Source: Pseudomonas moorei (GTDB taxonomy: Bacteria; Pseudomonadota; Gammaproteobacteria; Pseudomonadales; Pseudomonadaceae). Taken from it: DNA of 64,000 bases. Shown in pieces: positions 54,502-63,951 of this stretch (the first letter of the stretch is position 1; each line of letters begins with the position of its first letter). Below the pieces are notes generated by a model that worked only from the letters and a program-made list of their open reading frames with translations, searched no databases and had not been told where the DNA came from. The stretch spans positions 453,419 to 517,418 of the forward strand of contig NZ_VZPP01000004.1 of NCBI RefSeq assembly GCF_008801475.1. Direction: 5' to 3'. The position numbers and the translations under genes are program-made.

Positions 54502-55938
54502 ATGAGTTCAGCCACGTCTTCCGTCCAAGATCTTTCCAGCCTGCTGGCGCGACAGAAAAGTGCCTTTGCCAGCGCTGGCAGTGTCAGCGCCGACACCCGC
54601 CGCCAGCGACTCCAGCAAGTAATCGAGCTGTTGGTCCAGAACCATGAAGCGTTGACCACGGCGATCGACCAGGATTTTGGTGGGCGGCCTGCCGGTTTTT
54701 CCCTGATGAACGACGTACTGGGCGCACTGGCTTCGCTCAAACATGCCCGCGACCATCTGCAGACATGGATGCAGGACGAACCGCGCCAGATGTTCCCCCC
54801 CTACGATCAACTCGGCGCCACGTCCTGGGTCATGCATCAGCCGAAGGGGACAGTGGGCATCCTCGGTACGTGGAATGCGCCGTTGTATACCTTGTTCAGC
54901 CCGCTGGCGTCGGCCCTGGCGGCCGGCAACCGCGCCATCCTGAAGCCTTCGGAAGTCGTACCACGTACGGCGGAACTGGTGGCGCGCCTGTGCGCCGAAC
55001 ACCTTGACCCATTGGTCGTGGCGGTGGTCAACGGTGGCCCGGAGCTGGGTGAAGCCTTCAGTAGCGAGCCTTTCGATCACCTGGTCTTCACCGGCAGTAC
55101 GGCGATTGGCCGGCGGGTGATGGGCAATGCCGCGAAAAACCTGGTGCCGGTCACTTTGGAGTTGGGCGGCAAGTCGCCAGTGATCATCTCGCGCGGCGCC
55201 GACCTGAACAAAACCGCTTTCAACATTGCGGCGGGCAAGACGTGCAACGGTGGGCAGGTTTGTATCAATCCGGACCTGGTGTACGTGCCCAGGGACTCGC
55301 TCGAATCTTTCCTCAATGCGCTGCGCAGTGCCTATCGTGACTTCAACCCGACAGTGGCCGGAAACCCGGATATCGTGGCGGTGGTAAATCAGCGTCACCT
55401 TGACCGGGTCGAGGGACTGGTTCAGGACGCACAGTTGCGCGGTGCGCGCATCGAATGCCTGCCCGAACCCCTGGCCGTCGATGTCCAGGACCGTCGCCGG
55501 CCGTTGCGAGTGGTGGTTGATCCGGTTCCGGACAGCCTGATCATGCACGAAGAAATCTTTGGCCCGGCAGTCGTTGTACTGGGCTACGACGACCTCGACC
55601 AAGTCATCGCTGAAATCAACGGGAGGCCTCGTCCCCTGGCGCTGTACTACTTCGGCGAGGATGCGCAGGAGCAACGTCATCTGCTGGAGCATACCCTGTC
55701 AGGCGGGGTCACCATCAACGACGTGATGATGCATGCTGCCATGCACGATGCGCCGTTCGGCGGTGTCGGCGCCTCGGGCATGGGCCATTACCATGGCCGC
55801 GAAGGCTTTCTCGAATTCAGTCACATGCGCACGGTGTTCAAGGCTTCGGTCCACGACCCACGCCGCGAATGGGGTCTGTTGCCGCCTTATGGCGACCACT
55901 ACCTGGCGGCCATGTTGGCCGCGGTCACTTGCGACTGA
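54502..55938 (+). CDS. NAD(P)+-dependent aldehyde dehydrogenase
   Basis: A 478-residue enzyme of the coniferyl aldehyde dehydrogenase-like branch. Catalytic elements: N125 (LGTWNAP), K148 (ILKPSEV), E220 (LELGGKSP) and the nucleophile C254 (GGQVCINPD). Oxidation of an aldehyde to an acid is expected. AAGGGGATAACA precedes the ATG at 54502, better than the upstream in-frame start. In steroid and bile-salt breakdown, aldehyde dehydrogenases oxidise side-chain aldehydes, which would fit this neighbourhood. Confidence 0.9.
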   Translation: MSSATSSVQDLSSLLARQKSAFASAGSVSADTRRQRLQQVIELLVQNHEALTTAIDQDFGGRPAGFSLMNDVLGALASLKHARDHLQTWMQDEPRQMFPPYDQLGATSWVMHQPKGTVGILGTWNAPLYTLFSPLASALAAGNRAILKPSEVVPRTAELVARLCAEHLDPLVVAVVNGGPELGEAFSSEPFDHLVFTGSTAIGRRVMGNAAKNLVPVTLELGGKSPVIISRGADLNKTAFNIAAGKTCNGGQVCINPDLVYVPRDSLESFLNALRSAYRDFNPTVAGNPDIVAVVNQRHLDRVEGLVQDAQLRGARIECLPEPLAVDVQDRRRPLRVVVDPVPDSLIMHEEIFGPAVVVLGYDDLDQVIAEINGRPRPLALYYFGEDAQEQRHLLEHTLSGGVTINDVMMHAAMHDAPFGGVGASGMGHYHGREGFLEFSHMRTVFKASVHDPRREWGLLPPYGDHYLAAMLAAVTCD

Positions 55939-55993
55939 TTCCAGTGTCGGGCGCCTTGCGCGCCCTTGTGCTGCATGAGACAGGCCATTGAAA

Positions 55994-57646
55994 ATGTTCA
56001 AGGCAATTACTATCGCACAGCGCTTGTGGCTCTGGGCGTTGTTGGCCACGTTGTTGTTCGTTATGGCGGTATTGCTCGGTGCCTATGGTTTGCAGCAGGC
56101 ACGCGACAGCCTGCGAGCGATCAACGAGGACAACCTGGCCACACTGTTGATGTTCGGTGACATCGAGCATCGACTTGGTGAAAGTCGTCGTCAGGTTCTG
56201 CTGGCGATCCAGCAGGATCCTGAAGGTCCGCTGGTGGCGGCGTTCGACCGTCCGGTGGAAACCACACTGAGCGCAATCGAGAGCAACGACAGGGCGATGA
56301 CCGAGATCTGGTCGAGTTATCGCCAGCGTTCATTGACCCTTGAAGAGCAACAGGCGGCCGATGCGTTCGATAAACACTATCGGGCGTGGCTGGACGAGTT
56401 GGGCATCCTTCTGGAATCGTTTCGCGCCGGCGATTTTCGTCTGCCGGGCATTCTGTCGTTTCTGCGCATGGCCGAACCTGAAGGCAACGCCGCCGTGGCC
56501 GAGTTGAGCAAGTTGCAGGCCTTTCAGAAGGCCAGCGCGGCACAAGCCTACGAGGCGGCGCAGCAGCGCTATCGCTCGACGCTATTGGCCTACCTGGCGC
56601 TGGCCGTGGTGGGCGGGTTGGCGGGAAGCCTCACCGCGATTTCCACTTTGCGTCGTCTCAAGCGTGCCTTCGCCCAGGCCGGTGCGAGCGTGCGGGCCAT
56701 CGCCAGCGGCGATCTGGTGCAACCGATCGAGATCAGGGGGGGCGATGAGTTCGCGCTAATGCTGCGCGACATCGCGCTGATGCGTGACAGTCTGCACGGG
56801 CTCATTTCACAAATGCGCGAGCTGGTGCAGCGGGTCAGTTGCGAAGCTGCGCACATGGCCGAATCGGCGGAGTTGGCCTCGACGGCCACCCAGCAACAGG
56901 CAGACGCGGTACTCGGGATTTCCAGGGCGGTGGAGGAGTTGTCGGGGTCGATCAGCGAAGTTGAAAACCATGTCGCGGTGTCCCGCGATATCACCCAGCA
57001 TTCAGCGGGGCGCTCAGGCAAGAGCGAGGGCTTTATCCGCGACATGGCTCGGGAGATGAACCGTATCAGCGACGTGATCAGCGACACCGCCGTTCATATA
57101 CGCGAGCTTGAAGGGTACTCCGGTGAGATCAGCCACGTGCTCAATGTGATTCGCAGCATTGCCGAGCAGACCAATCTCCTTGCACTGAACGCCGCCATCG
57201 AGGCTGCGCGGGCCGGCGAGGCGGGGCGCGGGTTTGCCGTGGTCGCCGACGAAGTGCGCCTGCTGGCCCAACGCACCGCCAGCTCCATTGGTGAAATCGA
57301 CCACACCGTACAGCGTATTCAGGAAGGCACTTTGGCGGTGGTTGACGGCATGGGCCGGGTGGTCACCCGGGTGCGTGACGGCGTCAACCTGGCTCATGAG
57401 GCCGGCGATTCGGTGGCGCAAATTCGCAGTGGCACCGATGATGTGATCCGCAGCGTGGATACCATCGCCACGGTGATCACCGAGCAGGTGCGCGTGACCC
57501 GGGAAATGGTCACGCGGGTCGAGAGTGTCTCCAGCGGCACCGGTGCGCTGTCCGCCAGCGCCGGGCGCAGCGCGGTGGCCGCCTCGGATCTGGAACAATT
57601 GGCGCGGGCACTGGATCAGTTGTCCGCGCGCTTTAATGTCGCTTGA
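55994..57646 (+). CDS. Methyl-accepting chemotaxis protein
   Basis: A 550-residue chemoreceptor. Membrane segments lie near residues 12-32 and 195-217, bracketing a periplasmic four-helix-bundle sensing domain. HAMP follows ([20 protein letters not shown]), then the cytoplasmic signalling hairpin with [19 protein letters not shown] and [12 protein letters not shown]. Starts ATG at 55994; a TTG two codons earlier is less likely. Placement inside the catabolic cluster suggests it senses the substrate or a product. Confidence 0.92.
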   Translation: MFKAITIAQRLWLWALLATLLFVMAVLLGAYGLQQARDSLRAINEDNLATLLMFGDIEHRLGESRRQVLLAIQQDPEGPLVAAFDRPVETTLSAIESNDRAMTEIWSSYRQRSLTLEEQQAADAFDKHYRAWLDELGILLESFRAGDFRLPGILSFLRMAEPEGNAAVAELSKLQAFQKASAAQAYEAAQQRYRSTLLAYLALAVVGGLAGSLTAISTLRRLKRAFAQAGASVRAIASGDLVQPIEIRGGDEFALMLRDIALMRDSLHGLISQMRELVQRVSCEAAHMAESAELASTATQQQADAVLGISRAVEELSGSISEVENHVAVSRDITQHSAGRSGKSEGFIRDMAREMNRISDVISDTAVHIRELEGYSGEISHVLNVIRSIAEQTNLLALNAAIEAARAGEAGRGFAVVADEVRLLAQRTASSIGEIDHTVQRIQEGTLAVVDGMGRVVTRVRDGVNLAHEAGDSVAQIRSGTDDVIRSVDTIATVITEQVRVTREMVTRVESVSSGTGALSASAGRSAVAASDLEQLARALDQLSARFNVA

Positions 57647-57677
57647 ACATCTGTTTGCTCCATTTGATTACCGCAGC

Positions 57678-57772
57678 CCTTGTGGGAGCAAGTCTGCTCG
57701 CGGTGAGGCCAGAAAATTCAATATCCATGCTGGCCGATCTACCGTTTTGCGAGCAGGTTCGCTCCCACAAGG
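57678..57772. repeat. REP/BIME-type repeat pair
   Basis: CCTTGTGGGAGCAAGTCTGC and GCGAGCAGGTTCGCTCCCAC, 40 bases apart and inverted, sit between the chemoreceptor and amidase genes. They are a Pseudomonas REP doublet and may affect transcript ends here. Confidence 0.8.
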
Positions 57773-57822
57773 AGTAGGACCTCAACCCGTCAATAACCCA
57801 CAACCAGGGCGCGATCACAATA

Positions 57823-59391
57823 ATGGATAACAACGAAAACGCACCACTTAACTCCACCACCGGCTGGCCGCGTCGCAGTGTGCTCAAGGCTGGTGCGGTG
57901 ACGCTCGGCGTCGGGCTTCTGGGGCGTTTTGCCGACGCCCGCGCGGCGGGACTTTCGGTCAGCGACTATCAGGCCATGGATGCCTGGGCCATGAGCCAGG
58001 CGATCCGCAGTGGCGAGCTGAGTGCCGAGGACCTGTTGGCGGCGGCGCTGGCCCGCTACAACGAGGTCAACCCCAAGGTCAATGCCGTGAACATGCTGCA
58101 TGAAGCCTACGCTCGTACCTTGCTCGCCCAGCGCCGCGCTGCCGGTACCTACAACCAGGGCACCCTGGCTGGTGTGCCGCTGCTATTCAAGGACCTGAAC
58201 ACCACACTACAAGGCACGATAACCAGTAACGGTAGCCGGATGTTCAAGGACTCACCGCCCGCTGCCCGCACCAGCACCCTGATCAGCCGCTACGAGCAGG
58301 CCGGTGCGGTGCCGTTCGGCAAGACCGCGTCCCCCGAGTTCGGCTTGACCACCACCACCGAATCCCTGGCCTGGGGCCAGACTCGTAACCCGTGGAACCT
58401 GGCCATGAGCGCAGGCGGTTCCTCCGGTGGCTCGGCCGCTGCAGTGTCGGCGGGAATCGTTCCCGTGGCTCACGCCACCGATGGCGGTGGTTCGATCCGC
58501 ATTCCAGCTTCCTACTGTGGCGTGGTCGGGCTCAAGCCCACCCGCTATCGCACCCCCAGCGGGCCACTGCATTTCGAAGGCTCGTTTGGTGCCAGCGCTG
58601 CCAATGTGGTGTCGCGCACGGTACGCGACACCGCGCTGTTCCTCGATGCCGGTCAGGGTCATGAGGCGGGCAGTGCCTATTGGTGCCCACCGTTGATTCG
58701 GCCTTATGTGGAAGAACTGCAACGCGATCCCGGCAAGTTGCGCGTGGCCGTGGTGCGCCAATCACTGACCGGAGCCCCTCTGGAACCGGCAATTGCCGCC
58801 ACGCTGGAACAGACCATCAAGCAACTGCTGGCCCTTGGGCATGAACTCGACGAGTTGACGCTCAACGTCGATCCGCGCCAGTTGTTCGGTGCCCATGGCA
58901 CGGCGCTCGGTACGGCATTGCGTGTGCAGATACGCGATCGTGAGCAGGTACTCGGACGGGCTGCCACGGCGCAGGATCTGGAGAAGATTACCTTGGTCAA
59001 CCTCGAGCGTTCGAAAGCCACCAGCGGCGAGGACCTGTACCGCGCGCGGCAGGCGTTCGAGAGTATCAGTGCGACGATGGAGCGGCATTTCGAACGCTAC
59101 GACGTGATCCTGTCACCGGTCACGGGCAGCCTGACTCCAAAGCTGGGTCTGTTGTCGCTTGACCAGTCTTGGGACAGCTACGCCCATCAGGCCATGGGCA
59201 GCGCCGGTTTCACCGTGATCGCCAATGTCAGCGGCCAGCCGGCGATCTCGCTGCCGCTGGGTCAAAGCGACAATGATCTGCCGGTGGGCATGATGTTCAC
59301 TGCCCGCCTGGGGGGCGAAGACGTACTGCTGCGTCTGGCCAGCCAACTGGAACAGGCCCACCCGTGGGTCTCGAGGCGCGCCACTGTGTAA
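57823..59391 (+). CDS. Tat-exported amidase-signature hydrolase
   Basis: A 522-residue amidase. The N-terminus carries a twin-arginine signal (WPRRSVLKAGAVTLGVGLLG) with likely cleavage after ARA near residue 41, so it should act in the periplasm. The Ser-cisSer-Lys triad is K123 (LFKDLNTT), S200 (SAGGSSGGSAA) and S224 (DGGGSIRIPA); 24 residues separate the serines, as in the family. It hydrolyses an amide; the substrate is unknown. Its place beside steroid-type genes suggests conjugated bile-salt-like amides, an inference only. Confidence 0.9.
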   Translation: MDNNENAPLNSTTGWPRRSVLKAGAVTLGVGLLGRFADARAAGLSVSDYQAMDAWAMSQAIRSGELSAEDLLAAALARYNEVNPKVNAVNMLHEAYARTLLAQRRAAGTYNQGTLAGVPLLFKDLNTTLQGTITSNGSRMFKDSPPAARTSTLISRYEQAGAVPFGKTASPEFGLTTTTESLAWGQTRNPWNLAMSAGGSSGGSAAAVSAGIVPVAHATDGGGSIRIPASYCGVVGLKPTRYRTPSGPLHFEGSFGASAANVVSRTVRDTALFLDAGQGHEAGSAYWCPPLIRPYVEELQRDPGKLRVAVVRQSLTGAPLEPAIAATLEQTIKQLLALGHELDELTLNVDPRQLFGAHGTALGTALRVQIRDREQVLGRAATAQDLEKITLVNLERSKATSGEDLYRARQAFESISATMERHFERYDVILSPVTGSLTPKLGLLSLDQSWDSYAHQAMGSAGFTVIANVSGQPAISLPLGQSDNDLPVGMMFTARLGGEDVLLRLASQLEQAHPWVSRRATV

Positions 59392-59410
59392 CCCCGCACC
59401 TTGATGGGGC

Positions 59411-59487
59411 CGAGCCTGCTGGCGAAGACTGGCGACATTCGACATCACTGTCGACAGGTCCGCCGCTATCGCGAGCAGGCTTGTTCG
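59411..59487. repeat. Possible REP-like inverted repeat
   Basis: CGAGCCTGCTGGCG and CGCGAGCAGGCTTG lie about 50 bases apart in inverted orientation between the amidase and flavoprotein genes. They resemble a diverged REP doublet. Confidence 0.45.
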
Positions 59488-59653
59488 AGCGATGTCCAGA
59501 TGATCTGCATGGACTGTGCATAGCCAGGCAGCCCTAGTCCACTTTGACGATGAGTCCATCCCCCCGCAGCCCTGATCATGGGCTGCACTCCGCCAGCGCA
59601 TCTGCTGCGTCGTCGGCGGTTTTTTTCTGACCTCAGCTAATGGCATAACAACA

Positions 59654-61363
59654 ATGACGGCTCAAGTTCAGTCTCAGACCCACTACGACGTGATCGTCGT
59701 CGGTTCGGGCGCAGGTGCGTTGACCTCGGCGGTGTTCCTCGCCGACCAGGGCTTCAGCGTACTGGTGGTGGAGAAAAGCAACCAGTACGGCGGCACCTCG
59801 GCGATCTCCGGGGGCGGTATCTGGATCCCCAACAACCACTACTTCGCTCGCATGAGCGGCAACGACAGCTACGCCACGGCGCTGACCTACCTGAAGGCGG
59901 CGGCGGGCGAGCATGTCGATGAAGTGCGCCTGCGTGCCTACCTGGACAATGCGCCGAAGATGATCGAACAGCTCACCCGGGTCAGCCGCGTGCGTTACGC
60001 GGTCGCGGCCAAATACCCTGATTACTATCCGCATCTGCCGGGTTCCCTTGCCGGTGGGCGAACCCTCGATCCGGAGTTTTTCGACACCAGCCTGTTGGGC
60101 GAGGAGTTGGCGAACCTGCGCAAGCCATCACCCTCAACCCTGCTGATGGGGTGCATTGCCTGGACGGCGCGTGATGCCCACAAGGTCATGGCCCGAAGTT
60201 TTGGCTGGCGCCTGCTGATCATGAAGCTGATGCTGCGCTACAAGCTGGACTTCAAGTGGCGACGCAAAAGCAAGATTGATCGTCGCGCATCCCTGGGCAG
60301 TTCCTTGGTGGCCTCGTTGCGTCGCTCGCTGATGGACCGCAATGTACCGCTTTGGCTCAACACCGATTTTTCCGGGTTGGTTACCGACAACGGACGGGTC
60401 ACCGGCATCACCGTGCTGCGTGATGGCAGTGAGCGGCAACTGCATGCGCGCCACGGGGTAATCCTGGCCTCGGGTGGCTTTGAACAAAATCAGGTACTGC
60501 GCGACCGGTACTTGCCAAAGCCGAGCCGCAGGGCCTGGAGTGCGACACCGCCGGGCAACAACACCGGCGCTGCGCTGATTGCCGGCATGGATCAAGGCGC
60601 GGCCACCGCGTTGATGGATTGGGCCTGGTGGGCGCCGACCATTGCCGTGCCTGGGGAAGAAAAGCCCCGAGGGATCTTCGCCGAGCGCGCGTTCCCCGGC
60701 GCAATCGTGGTCAACGGCCTGGGTCAGCGCTTTGTCAACGAAGCGGCACCGTACCTCGAATTCGTCGACGCGATGCATCAGGACAACGAGAAAACCGGCG
60801 GAAGATCGGTGCCGGCCTGGGTGATCTTCGACGCCAGTTTCCGCTTCAACTACGCCATGGGCCCGTTGATGCCCGGCCAGATCATGCCCGACAGCCGCTT
60901 GCGCAAGGAGTGGCTCAACACGCTGTACTGGAAGGCAGACACCCTGGCTGACCTGGCCCGCCAGATCGGCGTCGACAGCGCCGGACTGGAAAGCACTGTC
61001 TCCAGGATCAACGGCTACGCGGACTCCGGGGTGGACCTCGACTTTGCCCGTGGCGGCAATGTCTTTGACCGTTACTACGGCGATAGCAACGTCAAGCCCA
61101 ACCCATGCCTGGCGCCGCTGCGAAAAGGCCCGTATTACGCCATGCGCCTGGATGCCGGTGACATCGGCACCAAGGGTGGACTGTTGACCAATGAGCACGC
61201 ACAAGTGGTGCGCGAAGACGGCACGGCCATCACCGGGTTGTACGCCATTGGCAATTGCTCTGCGTCGGTGATGGGCACCAGCTATCCGGGGGCGGGTGGC
61301 ACCCTGGGGCCAGCAATGACCTTCGGCTATGTCGCCGCCAACCACTTGGCCAGCCAACGTTAG
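59654..61363 (+). CDS. 3-ketosteroid dehydrogenase-like FAD flavoprotein
   Basis: A 569-residue flavoprotein. The FAD motif is VIVVGSGAGALTSAVFLA at residues 14-31, followed by GGTSAISGGGIWIPNN. The C-terminal block PYYAMRLDAGDIGTKGGL (about residues 493-510) and SASVMGTSYPGAGGTLGP are features I know from 3-ketosteroid-delta1-dehydrogenases, which introduce a ring-A double bond. A delta4(5alpha) variant is possible. It precedes a second flavoprotein by 8 bases. Substrate assignment needs biochemical work. Confidence 0.85.
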   Translation: MTAQVQSQTHYDVIVVGSGAGALTSAVFLADQGFSVLVVEKSNQYGGTSAISGGGIWIPNNHYFARMSGNDSYATALTYLKAAAGEHVDEVRLRAYLDNAPKMIEQLTRVSRVRYAVAAKYPDYYPHLPGSLAGGRTLDPEFFDTSLLGEELANLRKPSPSTLLMGCIAWTARDAHKVMARSFGWRLLIMKLMLRYKLDFKWRRKSKIDRRASLGSSLVASLRRSLMDRNVPLWLNTDFSGLVTDNGRVTGITVLRDGSERQLHARHGVILASGGFEQNQVLRDRYLPKPSRRAWSATPPGNNTGAALIAGMDQGAATALMDWAWWAPTIAVPGEEKPRGIFAERAFPGAIVVNGLGQRFVNEAAPYLEFVDAMHQDNEKTGGRSVPAWVIFDASFRFNYAMGPLMPGQIMPDSRLRKEWLNTLYWKADTLADLARQIGVDSAGLESTVSRINGYADSGVDLDFARGGNVFDRYYGDSNVKPNPCLAPLRKGPYYAMRLDAGDIGTKGGLLTNEHAQVVREDGTAITGLYAIGNCSASVMGTSYPGAGGTLGPAMTFGYVAANHLASQR

Positions 61364-61371
61364 GAGCGTGT

Positions 61372-63072
61372 ATGTCAATGTCCGATAATATTCCCGGCAC
61401 TGAAGTACTGCCGCCCTTGCAGGTTGCGGATGGCAACAGCGTGGCATGGGACCAGCAATGCGATGTGCTGGTCGTCGGCTGGGGCGCGGCCGGTGCCTGT
61501 GCGGCACTGGAGGCTCGCGCTCAGGGCGCCGACGTGCTGATCGCCGACCGCTTCACTGGCGGCGGTGCCAGCAGCAAGAGTGGCGGGGTGGTGTACGCCG
61601 GTGGCGGCACTCGTCATCAACAGGCGGCGGGTTTCAACGACAGCCCCCAAGCGATGTTCGATTATCTCAAGCATGAAACCCAGGGCGTAGTCAGTGATGA
61701 TACGTTGCGGCGTTTCTGTGACGACAGCGTGGGCAATCTCGAGTGGCTGGAAAGCCACGGCGTGCCCTATGCCCACCAAATGCCACCGGGAGGGGGAAAG
61801 ACCTCGTACCCGCCCGATGGCTACTTTCTCTATTACTCGGGTAACGAATTGGTGCCTGACCACGGCGGCTCCTTGCCTGCGTCACCACGGGGTCATCGTA
61901 CCGTGGGCAAGGGGCAGGGTGGCGCGGTGCTCTATGCCCATCTCAAGGCTGCGTGCCTTAAGGCCGGTGTGAGGCCGCTGTTGCAGGCGGCGGCGCGACG
62001 ACTGGTGATCGATCCTCAGGGGCGGGTACTGGGTGTCGAGTTTTGGTGTATTCCCGAAGGCAGCAAGGAGGCGCAGTTACACGCACGGCTGGCCGCGCGC
62101 GCTGAACGATTGCAGAACTTCGCGCCTGGCTATTGCAACAGACTGCGCCAGAAGGTCTGCCAACTCGAGCGGGATCTGGCCCGGCCACGACGGGTGCGAG
62201 CGCGCAACGGAGTGATCCTGAGTACCGGCGGTTTCATCTTCAATCGCCAGATGATTCAACAGCATGCGCCGAAGTTCCAGCGCAACTTCAAGGTCGGTGC
62301 CACTGGCTGCGATGGCAGTGGCTTGCGCCTGGGCGCCAGTGTCGGTGGCCAGGGTTGCGGGCTTGAGCGGGTATCGGCGTGGCGCTTCCTCAATCCGCCC
62401 TACAGTTGGCACAAAGGCATCGTGGTCAATCGTGAGGGTCAGCGCTTCTGTAATGAAGAAGTCTACGGTGCCACCCTGGGTCAACCGTTGATGGAAGAGC
62501 AGGGCGGCAAAGCCTGGCTGGTACTGGATGCGCCTTTGCGCAAGAAGGCCATTCGCGAGGCGCTGTTCGGTGGTTACTGGTGGTTCCAGAGTTTTCCAGC
62601 CTTGGCGCTGATGCTGTTCAACGTGCGCAAAGGCAAGAGTCTGAATGAGTTGGCCACTGCAACTTCCATGGACCCGACCGTGCTGCGTGCCTCGGTGCTG
62701 GCTGCCAACGCTGCCGCCCGTGGCGAGGCGCCGGATGCTTTCGGCAAATCCGAGGGTGGGCGCCAAGTGCTTGAGCAGGGGCCGTTTTATGCCTGCGACA
62801 TTTCCGTGACCAATCCAGTCTTTCCACTGGGGGCCCTGTCACTTGGCGGATTGCGGGTGGATGAGCTCAGCGGTGCTGTGCTGGACGAGCAGGGCCAGGC
62901 CATCGAGGGCTTGTACGCGGCTGGACGCAGTGCCTTGGGGATTCCTTCGCACTTGTACATCAGTGGCCTGTCCCTGGCCGACTGTGTGTTCTCCGGCCGT
63001 CGTGCCGGTGCCGCCGTTGCGCGCCTGCAGAACCAGCAACCCCAAACGATCCAAACACTCGAGATGACATGA
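61372..63072 (+). CDS. Second FAD-binding KstD/fumarate reductase-like flavoprotein
   Basis: A 566-residue flavoprotein. The FAD motif is VLVVGWGAAGACAALEA at residues 32-48, with GGGASSKSGGVVYAGGG after it. The C-terminus has GPFYACDISVTNPVFPLGAL and SHLYISGLSLADCVF. It resembles the FAD-dependent steroid dehydrogenases found in bacterial steroid gene sets, and pairs with the preceding gene in a TesH/TesI-like manner (delta1 and delta4 enzymes), though which is which is unclear. TAGGAG precedes the ATG. Confidence 0.8.
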   Translation: MSMSDNIPGTEVLPPLQVADGNSVAWDQQCDVLVVGWGAAGACAALEARAQGADVLIADRFTGGGASSKSGGVVYAGGGTRHQQAAGFNDSPQAMFDYLKHETQGVVSDDTLRRFCDDSVGNLEWLESHGVPYAHQMPPGGGKTSYPPDGYFLYYSGNELVPDHGGSLPASPRGHRTVGKGQGGAVLYAHLKAACLKAGVRPLLQAAARRLVIDPQGRVLGVEFWCIPEGSKEAQLHARLAARAERLQNFAPGYCNRLRQKVCQLERDLARPRRVRARNGVILSTGGFIFNRQMIQQHAPKFQRNFKVGATGCDGSGLRLGASVGGQGCGLERVSAWRFLNPPYSWHKGIVVNREGQRFCNEEVYGATLGQPLMEEQGGKAWLVLDAPLRKKAIREALFGGYWWFQSFPALALMLFNVRKGKSLNELATATSMDPTVLRASVLAANAAARGEAPDAFGKSEGGRQVLEQGPFYACDISVTNPVFPLGALSLGGLRVDELSGAVLDEQGQAIEGLYAAGRSALGIPSHLYISGLSLADCVFSGRRAGAAVARLQNQQPQTIQTLEMT

Positions 63073-63851
63073 TGACCCTCAATCAACACAACAAAAACGG
63101 ACGGGTGCACGGCAAGGTCGCGCTGGTCACCGGCGGCGCCAAAGGTATCGGTGCTGCCAGCGTGCGACTGCTGGCGGCCGAAGGTGCCCAGGTGCTGATC
63201 AGTGACCTGGACGTTGAGGCGGGCCAGGCCCTGGCGGCGGAAATCGGGTCGAGCGCAGCCTTTATCCGCCACGACGTCAGCAATGAAGACGAGTGGCGTC
63301 AAGTCATTGGTCATGTGCGCGAGCGCTACGGTCGTCTGGACGTGCTGGTCAATAACGCCGGTATCCTGATCTGCGGCTCGATTGAGGAAACCAGCCTGAC
63401 CGACTGGCACAAGGTCATGCGAGTCAATGCCGACAGTGTGTTCCTGGGCTGCCGTGAAGGCCTGGCGTTAATGAAGGACAGCGGTGGTTCGATCATCAAC
63501 CTGTCTTCCATCGCGGCGCTTGCCGGGCGTGACGACTACACGGCTTACAGCGCCTCCAAGGGGGCTGTGGCGGCATTGTCGCGTTCGGTCGCGGTGCTTT
63601 GCCGTCGACGCAAGTACCGTATCCGCTGCAACACTCTGCACCCGGATGGCGTACTCACCGACATGACCCGTGGCGGCTTCCCCGAAGGCGTAGACCCGAA
63701 TCGCCTGACCATCGACAGCGATCCGATGAACCGCATGTGCCGTCCCGAGGACGTGGCGGCCAGCGTGCTATTCCTCGCGAGCGACGAGTCCCGGGCGATC
63801 AATGGTGTCGAATTGCGCATTGATGGCGGGCAGATGGTGATGAGTATCTAA
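63069..63851 (+). CDS. SDR, 3beta/17beta-hydroxysteroid dehydrogenase-like
   Basis: A 260-residue short-chain dehydrogenase. The NAD site is TGGAKGIGAASVRLL (residues 21-35), followed by NNAG (95-98), and the S147-Y160-K164 triad (NLSSIAAL, YTAYSASK). The stretches IRHDVSNEDEW, SVFLGCREGLALMK and CNTLHPDGVLTDM recall the Comamonas 3beta/17beta-HSD (comparison from memory). The ATG overlaps the previous stop. It probably oxidises a hydroxyl on the cluster substrate. Confidence 0.85.
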   Translation: MMTLNQHNKNGRVHGKVALVTGGAKGIGAASVRLLAAEGAQVLISDLDVEAGQALAAEIGSSAAFIRHDVSNEDEWRQVIGHVRERYGRLDVLVNNAGILICGSIEETSLTDWHKVMRVNADSVFLGCREGLALMKDSGGSIINLSSIAALAGRDDYTAYSASKGAVAALSRSVAVLCRRRKYRIRCNTLHPDGVLTDMTRGGFPEGVDPNRLTIDSDPMNRMCRPEDVAASVLFLASDESRAINGVELRIDGGQMVMSI

Positions 63852-63898
63852 ACCCTCGCTCCCACACAGCACCACTAATGAAATGGCTATCCCCTCAC

Positions 63899-63931
63899 AC
63901 CCTGTGATCGCTCTCTAAGCTTTCACAGGGT
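63899..63931. repeat. Inverted repeat upstream of the IS110-family transposase
   Basis: ACCCTGTGA (63899-63907) and TCACAGGGT (63923-63931) are perfect 9-bp inverted repeats with a 15-base spacer, 21 bases before the transposase ATG. They may belong to the left end of the insertion sequence. Confidence 0.6.
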
Positions 63932-63951
63932 GTCTTTCGGAGGCCATTGCC

